Part shown: positions 1 to 5,535 of the stretch, in pieces
How the letters are laid out: each line of letters starts with the position of its first letter
How positions within the stretch are numbered: the stretch's first letter is position 1
Source of the DNA: Methanoregula sp.
GTDB taxonomy: Archaea > Halobacteriota > Methanomicrobia > Methanomicrobiales > Methanospirillaceae
Direction of reading: 5' to 3'
Length of the DNA stretch: 7,396 nucleotides
NCBI GenBank assembly: GCA_003136075.1
Contig: PNBP01000039.1
Coordinates: 18,588 to 25,983, forward strand
Notes under the pieces: generated by a model
What the model was told of the DNA's origin: nothing
The model's database searches: none
Seen by the model: the letters and a program-made list of their open reading frames with translations, nothing else
Position numbers and translations under genes: made by a program

Positions 1-636
1 GACGGTGCGGGCAGTACATCTTCCGGAGGTACCGGAGCATACATCGCGTGTGAATCCACGTATATGCATATTTTGGCGACCCTGCGCCAGATCCCTGATG
101 TATCCCACATCACGGACACGATGATATGTGCGTGGATTTTTGCAGCACACAACGCCATTGCTGAACAGGCAGAGACAAGCGGGATACCCCTCAAAGAGTA
201 TGCCTGCACACTCATCGGTGCCGTGATAGATGACAACCATGCCGTGTATTTCCAGATCGGTGATGGCGGGATGGTCATCCGCACAAAAGAGGAGTACGAG
301 ACCATATTCTGGCCGGAGCAGGGAGAATATGCAAACACGACGTATTTTGTCACTGACGATGCATTTCTGGACCATGCCAGGATAGTATGCGCCGGTTCTT
401 CCCCGAAGGAGATTGCCCTGTTCACCGACGGGTTACAGAACCTTGTGCTGTCTTTTTCAGCAAAAAAAGCCCATGCCGGATTTTTCAAACCTTTATTTGA
501 TGCGATCAGGAAAAACCGGGACAATATGCTTATGGATTTATCCTTGCATCTTGAGCAGTTTTTAAACAGGTCTGATATTAATGACCGAAGCGACGATGAC
601 AAAACACTGGTTCTTGCGGTACGTTTTCCGGGTTGA
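1..636 (+). CDS. PP2C-type Ser/Thr protein phosphatase (YegK/PphC-like), 5'-truncated by window edge
   Basis: Metal-dependent protein phosphatase of the PP2C superfamily, predicted to remove phosphate from Ser/Thr, most likely on the kinase encoded next. The frame is open from base 1, so the first ATG (position 64) is internal; 211 residues are visible. They begin with DGAGS, the metal-binding DG motif near the N-terminus of this family, followed by a Gly/Ser loop and GA. Further motifs, numbered from base 1, are IGDGG with D88, the metal-binding FTDG with D143, and the C-terminal SDDDKTLVLA with D198-D200, the usual Asp-Asp end motif. No signal peptide or membrane segment is visible. Compared with E. 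coli YegK (about 250 residues), roughly 30-40 residues should lie upstream. Its stop shares one base with the kinase start, which suggests translational coupling. In E. coli the equivalent phosphatase (PphC) acts on its kinase neighbour YegI. The family call is firm; the target is inferred. Confidence 0.88.
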   Translation, partial: DGAGSTSSGGTGAYIACESTYMHILATLRQIPDVSHITDTMICAWIFAAHNAIAEQAETSGIPLKEYACTLIGAVIDDNHAVYFQIGDGGMVIRTKEEYETIFWPEQGEYANTTYFVTDDAFLDHARIVCAGSSPKEIALFTDGLQNLVLSFSAKKAHAGFFKPLFDAIRKNRDNMLMDLSLHLEQFLNRSDINDRSDDDKTLVLAVRFPG

Positions 637-2594
637 TGATGTCTGTGCCACCCCAGGGTATATTTTATGACAGCAAAGGCAGCCAGGTAATCCTCGGGAA
701 AAAAATCGGGAGCGGGGGCGAGGGGGACGTCTTTGATGTTGTGTCCTCTCATCATACCCTTGTTGCAAAAATATACCATAAACTGCTCGACGCACAGAAA
801 CAGGACAAACTCCGGTTGATGGTGCAGGACTGCAACGAGGATTTAAAGACCATATCCGCATGGCCGGTCGATCTGCTGTACATGGGGCATACAGGGACAG
901 TGTGCGGGTTTCTCATGCAAAAAATCTCTGACTGCGAGCCGATCCATAAAGTATACGGGCCTTCGCACCGCAAGCAGTCCTTCCCCAACGCCGACTGGCG
1001 ATTTTTAGTGCGGACCGCAAAGAACCTCTCTGCGGTATTCAATGTCATCCACAGGTATGGGTATATCGTCGGTGATGTCAATGAAGGGAACATTCTGGTA
1101 ACCCGTAAGGCCTGTGTCCAGTTTATCGATTGCGACTCGTTCCAGGTAACAAAAAAAGATAAGACATATTACTGTGAGGTTGGCGTCGCCCAGTTCACTC
1201 CGCCGGAAATTCAGAGTTCTGATAACTTCAAGATGAAGAGGACGCAGAACCATGATAATTTCGGGCTTGCGATCCTGATCTTCCATCTGCTTTTCATGGG
1301 AAGGCACCCGTTTTCCGGCGTATACCAGGGCGCACAGGACATGACTCTTGAAAAGGCAATTGCCCAGTACCGGTTCGCATTCGGGAAAAATGCCCATCTC
1401 AAATCGATTGTACCGCCACCCGATTCGGTGGACCTGTCCATTGTCCCGGCCGAGCTACGGGGACTTTTTGAACAGGCATTTACTGAAACCGGATCAGAAC
1501 CAGACGGCCGGCCCAGCGCAAACGACTGGTGGAATGCATTGGATTTCCTCGAAAAGCGGATACGGTGCTGTAACAACGAATCCGTGCATACGTATTACTC
1601 CGGTCTTTCATCCTGCCCGTGGTGCAGGCTTGAGGATGCATCCGGTATCCTGTTATTCCTCAGTTCTGACACTATTTCAAAAATTGACCTTGCCGCAGAG
1701 TGGAACAAGGTCCTTGCGATAAAACCCCCCGGACCCATTCCAGCTATCAGTCCGAAGATGTACCGGTTCCCGCCAACACCTCTTCCAGATAACCTCAAAA
1801 AAGCACTGGCATTTTCAAAGATCCGAAAAATCACAGCCATTTCACTGGTTGTTGCGAGTCTTCTGCTGGTGCTTGAGACCATTGACAGGGATTATTGGAT
1901 TCTGGTTGTGGCCATCGTTCTTGCCGGGGCTCTCTTTTTCTCTCCGGGAAAAGAAACTGCGGAGAGAAAACAACGAAAACTCCGGTTTGAAAATGCCCGG
2001 TATACATGGGGATTATGGCACAAAAAATGGCAGAAGGACGCCGGAGACGAAGCGTTTACCGCCCAGTTAAAGCATCTCATCACGGTAAAAAAGCAGTACG
2101 AAACCATTGAAAGTGAGTACAAACGCGCCCTTACAACGCTCCAGCACAGCGCACAGGAGCGCCAGCTGAAAAAATATCTTGAACGGTGCTTTATTGACAA
2201 AGAATCATTCACGTCTGTCACCACGCAGCGGAAAGCCACAATGCGATCGTTTGGCATGGAAACCGCTCTTGAAATTACCCGCCAGAAACTCATGGGCATT
2301 CCCGGGCTCAGTAAACCCGAAAGAGACGAACTGATCGCATGGAGAAAACAATTGGAACAGAAATTCAGGATTGATCCTTCAAAAGAAACAGACGATTCGG
2401 ATATTCAGGAACTGGTTCATGCGTTTCAGCCCCGGATACGGCCGGTTGAGCGGGATTTGCAGGCAGGCAGGGAGAACCTGCACCAGATCCAGCAGACCAT
2501 CATCAACAACCGTATCAGGTTCCAGCATGCCGTGGAAAAAAGTGCAAAATCCCTGGCTCAGGCACAATCTGATATCAGGGTTTTTTCCTGGTAG
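636..2594 (+). CDS. Atypical Ser/Thr protein kinase with zinc-knuckle, two TM segments and helix-hairpin-helix region (YegI/COG4248-like)
   Basis: Kinase of the YegI type, 652 residues counted from ATG 636 (E. coli YegI is about 650). TTG 633 and ATG 639 are alternative starts; 636 overlaps the phosphatase stop by one base. Kinase domain about 15-305: glycine loop GSGGEGDVF (25-33), VAIK-type lysine K45, catalytic loop GDVNEGN (D147, N152), DCD in place of DFG (D165), PPE as the APE motif (189-191), C-lobe Asp D207 and RPS at 292. A Cys/His cluster follows (C311/C312, H318, C327, C330), probably binding zinc. Two hydrophobic segments (about 396-415 and 420-436) form a tight membrane hairpin. 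A charged, coiled-coil-prone region surrounds a helix-hairpin-helix-like segment (about 537-575, with SFGMETA, then GIPGLS and AWR). The N- and C-terminal parts should both be cytoplasmic. It probably autophosphorylates and is reset by the adjacent phosphatase; its trigger is unknown. Catalytic activity is inferred from motifs. Confidence 0.88.
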   Translation: MMSVPPQGIFYDSKGSQVILGKKIGSGGEGDVFDVVSSHHTLVAKIYHKLLDAQKQDKLRLMVQDCNEDLKTISAWPVDLLYMGHTGTVCGFLMQKISDCEPIHKVYGPSHRKQSFPNADWRFLVRTAKNLSAVFNVIHRYGYIVGDVNEGNILVTRKACVQFIDCDSFQVTKKDKTYYCEVGVAQFTPPEIQSSDNFKMKRTQNHDNFGLAILIFHLLFMGRHPFSGVYQGAQDMTLEKAIAQYRFAFGKNAHLKSIVPPPDSVDLSIVPAELRGLFEQAFTETGSEPDGRPSANDWWNALDFLEKRIRCCNNESVHTYYSGLSSCPWCRLEDASGILLFLSSDTISKIDLAAEWNKVLAIKPPGPIPAISPKMYRFPPTPLPDNLKKALAFSKIRKITAISLVVASLLLVLETIDRDYWILVVAIVLAGALFFSPGKETAERKQRKLRFENARYTWGLWHKKWQKDAGDEAFTAQLKHLITVKKQYETIESEYKRALTTLQHSAQERQLKKYLERCFIDKESFTSVTTQRKATMRSFGMETALEITRQKLMGIPGLSKPERDELIAWRKQLEQKFRIDPSKETDDSDIQELVHAFQPRIRPVERDLQAGRENLHQIQQTIINNRIRFQHAVEKSAKSLAQAQSDIRVFSW

Positions 2595-2606
2595 AAGAGT
2601 TTAAGC

Positions 2607-2625
2607 AATTTCCCAAAAGGAAATT
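2607..2625 (+). terminator. Small hairpin just after the kinase gene (possible 3'-end element)
   Basis: Arms AATTTCC and GGAAATT form a perfect 7-bp inverted repeat around a five-base centre (CAAAA), beginning 13 bases after the kinase stop. There is no T-run behind it, and archaeal termination usually relies on T-runs, so this may only mark or protect an mRNA end. The call is weak. Confidence 0.25.
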
Positions 2626-2656
2626 ACTCCAGATGGTGTTTCCCACTCACCGTGAA

Positions 2657-2689
2657 TCATTCATTCATTCATTCATTCATTCATTCATT
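2657..2689. repeat. Tetranucleotide microsatellite (TCAT)8
   Basis: Eight uninterrupted copies of TCAT plus one extra T, in the gap behind the kinase gene. The + strand is open across it in all three frames (Ser-Phe-Ile-His), while on the - strand every frame meets TGA. No real gene appears to cover it, so copy-number changes would not shift a reading frame. Confidence 0.95.
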
Positions 2690-2749
2690 ACGCTGCGGCT
2701 CACTTCATCAACAAAATCCTGCATGAAGCCGCACAGCCCTGACCCCCTT

Positions 2750-2762
2750 GTATATTTTATAC
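2750..2762. promoter_or_regulatory. TATA-like 13-bp palindrome in the gap
   Basis: GTATA-TTT-TATAC is a perfect inverted repeat with an AT-only core in GC-richer surroundings. It could be a TATA box on either strand or a binding site for a dimeric regulator. On the - strand it lies 24 bases behind the end of the broken zinc-ribbon gene; on the + strand no gene start follows at the right distance. Its role is unknown. Confidence 0.25.
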
Positions 2763-2785
2763 CGTTCTCTTCACTTCACCCCATC

Positions 2786-2953
2786 TTACCTCGCATTCTC
2801 CGCACTCATCTTCACTTTTGCCCGGCAGCGCGGACAGGTTACTGTGATAGGCCGTTTGGATCGTTCAAGGCTGGATAGCCGGATCCCCATATAAGTCCAT
2901 TCATGTCAGCACCGGTGGCAAACCACGCGGCAGCTGGTGTACTGGCATTCCAT
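2786..2953 (-). pseudogene. Small zinc-ribbon protein gene interrupted by an in-frame TGA
   Basis: Reading the - strand from ATG 2953 to TAA 2786 gives a 56-codon frame broken only at codon 16 (TGA, 2908-2906). The two halves make a typical small archaeal zinc ribbon. The first knuckle is CHRC followed by the stop and HEWTYMG; the second is TCPRCRAKV, 24 residues after the stop. The usual form of such proteins is CxxCG(H/Y)xW...CPxC, so the stop sits where glycine is expected, and GGA to TGA is a single-base change. Proteins of this kind are taken to be nucleic-acid or protein binders; no specific function can be given. No Shine-Dalgarno sequence is obvious; an A/T-rich stretch on the - strand around 3015-3023 could be its promoter. 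A restart at ATG codon 22 would lose the first knuckle. Alternatives are a sequencing error or a chance match, though the paired CxxC motifs argue against chance. Confidence 0.6.
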
Positions 2954-3013
2954 ATCTCAGGTTAACGGAAACAGCAGGTATTAAGTGTAGGCAGGTGGGG
3001 GGTGAAAGTGTGA

Positions 3014-3025
3014 GTGTTTTTAAGT
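3014..3025 (+). promoter_or_regulatory. Possible TATA-type promoter element, copy 1
   Basis: GTGTTTTTAAGT, a T/A-rich 12-mer that recurs exactly at 4221-4232; both copies are followed within a few bases by CCC and AAACAG. The core TTTTTAA resembles an archaeal TATA box. From here transcription would begin near 3045 and lead into the PEGA protein gene. Inferred from position and AT content only. Confidence 0.3.
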
Positions 3026-3147
3026 CCCCAAACAGTATTCCGGCATCTCGTGAAAATGTCAAACTTTAGACCCCGGATTTTGAGAGATAATGAAAAATAA
3101 TATGGGAGTAAGAGAACCGGCACACACATTCTCTTGGATAATCAAAA

Positions 3148-3153
3148 GAGGGA
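3148..3153 (+). promoter_or_regulatory. Shine-Dalgarno-like GAGGGA upstream of ATG 3156
   Basis: GAGGGA lies two bases before ATG 3156 (spacer AT), closer than ideal but the best ribosome-binding match in this leader. It serves a frame different from the PEGA protein: that frame runs 3156-3425 and crosses the PEGA start. The PEGA start at 3226 has no comparable site. This leaves the true start of the exported protein open (see findings). Confidence 0.3.
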
Positions 3154-3225
3154 ATATGAAAAAAAGAACACCGGTCAAATGCAAAAACCCAAATTGTTCA
3201 AAACGCATCATCATGATGACAGGAT

Positions 3226-4194
3226 ATGAAAACCCATTGCAATGCCATGTTCGCCGGAATCATACTGATCGGATTCGTACTGATGACCGCAGGTGCCACT
3301 GCATCGTCAGGGATTCAGACATATATGGGGGATACCATTCCCCTTTCGGGATATTCGTACAGCAGCCAGTCGGTCTACCTGTTCCTGACCGGCCCCAATC
3401 TTCCGGTAAACGGCGTAGCGCTTGACAATATCTATGCCCGGGCAGATGAGGGGCATTTTACCCGGGTCGACGTGGACAGCAATGGCCATTGGAAATACAA
3501 ATGGGGAACAAATGCATTAGCTGGCGGGCTTGACGCAGGCACCTATACAATATGGGTTGTGAATTCCCCCAATGACCGGTCAAACCTGGCCGAGGCTGAT
3601 TACAGCACGATCTCGGTGAGTTTTGGCAACCCCTCAATTAGCATCGATACCAGTAGCACACCCGCATTGCCGGGTACCATGGTTCTTTCCTCATCCCCCA
3701 ATCAAAGCTCTGTCGTTGTCAACAATGACTACAAAGGATCAACACCGCTGACAGTCAACGGACTTTCCCCCGGCACCTATACAGTAACATTTTCGCGGTT
3801 CGGTTACTATCCATTTTCAACACCGGTGCTTGTCGAATCCGGATCCGTCTCGGAAGTCACTGCAAGTCTTGTCCACAAAACAGGCGGGCTTATGATCAAT
3901 ACGAGTCCTGTGGGGGCCCAAGTGATGATCGATGGTGCAAACGTTGGCATATCACCGTTTACCATCACGAATCTTCCCGCAGACAGCCATAGTGTGAACG
4001 TTTCATATCCGGGATATATCCCGCAGGAGCAATCGATAACCGTGATCGAAAACCAGACTAGGGAGATCACCATCGTGCTCAGCCCGGCATCACCGATCTC
4101 CGGGATACGAGCCGCAGGACTTGTACCAGCTACTCTGCTTGCCGGTGTAATTGCGGTGCTCCTAGTAATAGTCCGACGGTCACGCCAACCGTGA
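3226..4194 (+). CDS. Secreted, membrane-anchored protein with two PEGA repeats
   Basis: Predicted surface protein of 322 residues. An N-terminal hydrophobic segment (about 9-26, ending ATA-SS) is a signal peptide. Residues 28-140 form a beta-rich ectodomain (LSGYSYSSQSVYLFLTGPN, then DAGTYTIWVVNSPNDRS) of a kind common in Methanomicrobiales surface proteins. Two PEGA-type repeats follow, about 153-215 and 221-286; the second has SPVGAQVMIDGANVG and YPGY, the first SSVVVNNDYKGSTP and RFGYYP. A C-terminal membrane helix (about 296-315) ends in RRSRQP, placing the ectodomain outside. PEGA domains are associated with surface-layer and cell-envelope proteins; the ligand is unknown. The frame is closed by TGA at 3214 and 3217, so 3226 is the first possible ATG; 3247 is the next and would shorten the signal peptide to start at MFAGI. 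Neither has a good ribosome-binding site. The gene appears monocistronic. Confidence 0.85.
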   Translation: MKTHCNAMFAGIILIGFVLMTAGATASSGIQTYMGDTIPLSGYSYSSQSVYLFLTGPNLPVNGVALDNIYARADEGHFTRVDVDSNGHWKYKWGTNALAGGLDAGTYTIWVVNSPNDRSNLAEADYSTISVSFGNPSISIDTSSTPALPGTMVLSSSPNQSSVVVNNDYKGSTPLTVNGLSPGTYTVTFSRFGYYPFSTPVLVESGSVSEVTASLVHKTGGLMINTSPVGAQVMIDGANVGISPFTITNLPADSHSVNVSYPGYIPQEQSITVIENQTREITIVLSPASPISGIRAAGLVPATLLAGVIAVLLVIVRRSRQP

Positions 4195-4220
4195 TTGCAG
4201 GGATTTCATTACCCCGAACT

Positions 4221-4232
4221 GTGTTTTTAAGT
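4221..4232 (+). promoter_or_regulatory. Possible TATA-type promoter element, copy 2
   Basis: Exact second copy of the 12-mer GTGTTTTTAAGT found at 3014-3025, here 26 bases behind the PEGA gene. A transcript would start near 4250 and carry the hairpin at 4264-4318 as leader or independent RNA before the small cysteine protein. The assignment rests on the shared sequence and position. Confidence 0.3.
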
Positions 4233-4263
4233 TCCCTGAAAACAGGAAAAAATGTTGTTTGCC

Positions 4264-4318
4264 GGTTGATTAGTGCCATGCTAGAGAGGTTTAGGTCCAG
4301 ACCTCCCTCTAAGCAACC
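4264..4318. other. Imperfect long hairpin in a 276-base gap; candidate structured RNA or mobile-element remnant
   Basis: Nested pairing runs through three blocks: GGTTG (4264-4268) with CAACC (4314-4318); TAGAGAGG (4282-4289) with CCCTCTA (4305-4311), with one bulged A; and AGGT (4293-4296) with ACCT (4301-4304), closing a CCAG loop. In total 16 base pairs form. The rest of 4195-4470 shows no convincing gene: a - strand frame covers it but overlaps both neighbours and matches nothing I recognise. The element could be a small RNA, a 5' leader structure of the next gene, or the end of a decayed insertion. Confidence 0.35.
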
Positions 4319-4470
4319 CCACGGAAGTGTGCCGACTCCAATACACCACTGGATGCCGTGATCACTCATCCCCTGAACAATCCCAAAAACCTTCACAAAG
4401 AGCGCAGCGTAACCGAGCACCGTTGCTTTGATAATCCTGATAAGATCATGCGCCAAATACAGTACCAGAT

Positions 4471-4800
4471 ATGAAATACACAACACGACATATCAAAAAA
4501 TTCATCGAGCAGGGAAAGATCGATCCCCAGCTCTGGAAGGCACACTTTCCCCATATACTGGAATCACAGGTTCCTGCCTGTGAGGATTGTGAAGATCTGA
4601 AAAACAATCTCTGCGGGGGCGGTAAACACCCAATTGACTGTTTCCTTGGAGTGCAGGCAGATGCAAAAGCACAGGAAGGGAGTGATGCGAAAAATACATC
4701 CAAAAAAGAGAAGTCCCGGAAATTCTACGCGGATGGCAGGGGCAGGAAAGACGTAATCCCCTCCGGCGCAAACAAAACATTTGACCAGTCAAAGATGTAA
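4471..4800 (+). CDS. Small hypothetical protein with four-cysteine cluster
   Basis: A 109-residue soluble protein with no signal peptide or membrane segment. The N-terminus is a basic amphipathic stretch (TRHIKKFIEQGKIDP), followed by WKAHFPHIL. Four cysteines are spaced C37-x2-C40-x7-C48-x8-C57, which could bind zinc or an iron-sulfur cluster. The C-terminal half is charged and probably flexible (Lys/Glu-rich 70-90), ending in a segment with DGRGRKDVIPSGANKTF that looks conserved rather than random. I do not recognise a named family. Codon use matches its neighbours and the T-run after the stop supports a real transcription unit. The start at ATG 4471 has no Shine-Dalgarno sequence, so it may be translated from a leaderless or weakly initiated mRNA. 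Function unknown. Confidence 0.7.
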   Translation: MKYTTRHIKKFIEQGKIDPQLWKAHFPHILESQVPACEDCEDLKNNLCGGGKHPIDCFLGVQADAKAQEGSDAKNTSKKEKSRKFYADGRGRKDVIPSGANKTFDQSKM

Positions 4801-4833
4801 TTTTGTAAAAATCCAGAGGAAGTCTTACTCACC

Positions 4834-4850
4834 TTTATTTCTTTTTTATT
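4834..4850 (+). terminator. T-rich terminator after the four-cysteine protein gene
   Basis: TTTATTTCTTTTTTATT begins 33 bases behind the stop codon, with no hairpin. This is the usual form of archaeal intrinsic termination signals. It separates this gene from the lipoprotein gene. Confidence 0.5.
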
Positions 4851-4926
4851 CCAATGTGGTTGCTTCATACTGCGTGTCACATGTGTATTAACATTCATGT
4901 AGAGGGCGAACCAACAGATTTTCACT

Positions 4927-5427
4927 ATGAAAAAATTACTTTCCGCCAGTTTGGTGATCATAAGCATCATCTTGTGTATCGTCGTAAGCGGATGTACATC
5001 AGCAGTTTCCTCATTCACTGCACCCAACCCGAATTTAAAACTCAATCAACCAGCAGTTTTTGAAAAAGAGGGATATGCATTTACCGTAGGAATAGATCAT
5101 ATCGACATCCAGAAACAAAATTCAGGTGCCCGTGATGTCACGATTACGTTGCGGGTAACGAATACAGGATCTACCGGTACCACGCTCACGCTCTCACCCA
5201 TGATCATTGATTCTTCCGGCAATGAGTATGCAACAGGTAGTCTCTTTTTCAGCCAGATTGCCCCGGGATATTCCGTCACGAAGAAGGGCACGATTACTAT
5301 TCCCGGCAATGATGCATATGCGACACTGAACAAAAACGCCGTGATAACTGTGAGGATACAGGGAGCTTCGCCGTTCCCGTATGAAGCTTCATGGGACGTG
5401 GATAATTCAACATTCACTTCCGGATAA
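4927..5427 (+). CDS. Lipoprotein with DUF4352-type beta-sandwich domain
   Basis: Predicted exported lipoprotein of 166 residues. MKKLLSASL followed by a hydrophobic run and the lipobox VSGC (C23) gives a signal-peptidase-II-type signal, so the mature protein would be lipid-anchored outside the membrane. After a short Ser/Thr/Asn/Pro linker, residues 42-160 match the layout of DUF4352 (telokin-like immunoglobulin-fold) domains: EGYAFTVGIDHIDIQ, then DVTITLRVTNTGST, then SPMIIDSSGNEYAT, then a late KKGTITIPG strand. Such domains are widespread in bacterial and archaeal lipoproteins and mediate binding of unknown partners. No ribosome-binding site lies at normal distance; ATG 4927 is chosen because it gives a complete MKK-type signal. 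It appears to be a single-gene unit between two T-run terminators. Specific function unknown. Confidence 0.82.
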   Translation: MKKLLSASLVIISIILCIVVSGCTSAVSSFTAPNPNLKLNQPAVFEKEGYAFTVGIDHIDIQKQNSGARDVTITLRVTNTGSTGTTLTLSPMIIDSSGNEYATGSLFFSQIAPGYSVTKKGTITIPGNDAYATLNKNAVITVRIQGASPFPYEASWDVDNSTFTSG

Positions 5428-5442
5428 TTCCTCGTTTTAGGA

Positions 5443-5454
5443 TTTTTTTTCTTT
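5443..5454 (+). terminator. T-run terminator after the lipoprotein gene
   Basis: TTTTTTTTCTTT starts 16 bases behind the stop codon. It is a typical archaeal oligo-T stop signal, without a hairpin. Confidence 0.6.
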
Positions 5455-5471
5455 ACGATACCAATACCACC

Positions 5472-5481
5472 CATATATTTA
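5472..5481 (+). promoter_or_regulatory. TATA box of the stalked surface-protein gene
   Basis: CATATATTTA is a good archaeal TATA-box match. Transcription would start about 25 bases on, near 5500, leaving a leader of roughly 35 bases before ATG 5536. It also follows directly on the terminator of the previous gene, as expected for a new unit. Confidence 0.5.
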
Positions 5482-5535
5482 TGCGGAAATGACGTCAAGC
5501 ATCACCATAATCAGTCAGTGCACATGAGGATTCCC

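Noticed and set aside
64..636. ATG 64 as the start of the phosphatase
   Set aside because: The frame is open to base 1 and contains the family's DGAGS motif before this ATG, so the gene starts outside the window.
2633..2878. 81-residue + strand ORF across the TCAT repeat
   Set aside because: Its middle is repeat-encoded Ser-Phe-Ile-His, the rest is low-quality sequence antisense to the zinc-ribbon gene, and it lacks a ribosome site.
2906..2908. TGA as selenocysteine in the zinc-ribbon gene
   Set aside because: The position aligns with a glycine next to an intact CxxC, no insertion element was seen, and the lineage is not known for selenocysteine.
4130..4486. 118-residue - strand ORF over the gap after the PEGA gene
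   Set aside because: It starts with GTG inside the next gene, ends inside the PEGA gene, has no ribosome site and no recognisable domain. A decayed gene in its middle cannot be excluded.
4854..5063. 69-residue + strand ORF upstream of the lipoprotein
   Set aside because: It overlaps the lipoprotein start in another frame and shows no domain or ribosome site.
5518..5535. GTG 5518 as the start of the stalked protein
   Set aside because: ATG 5536 has GAGGA at proper distance and gives a normal signal peptide; the extra six residues add nothing.
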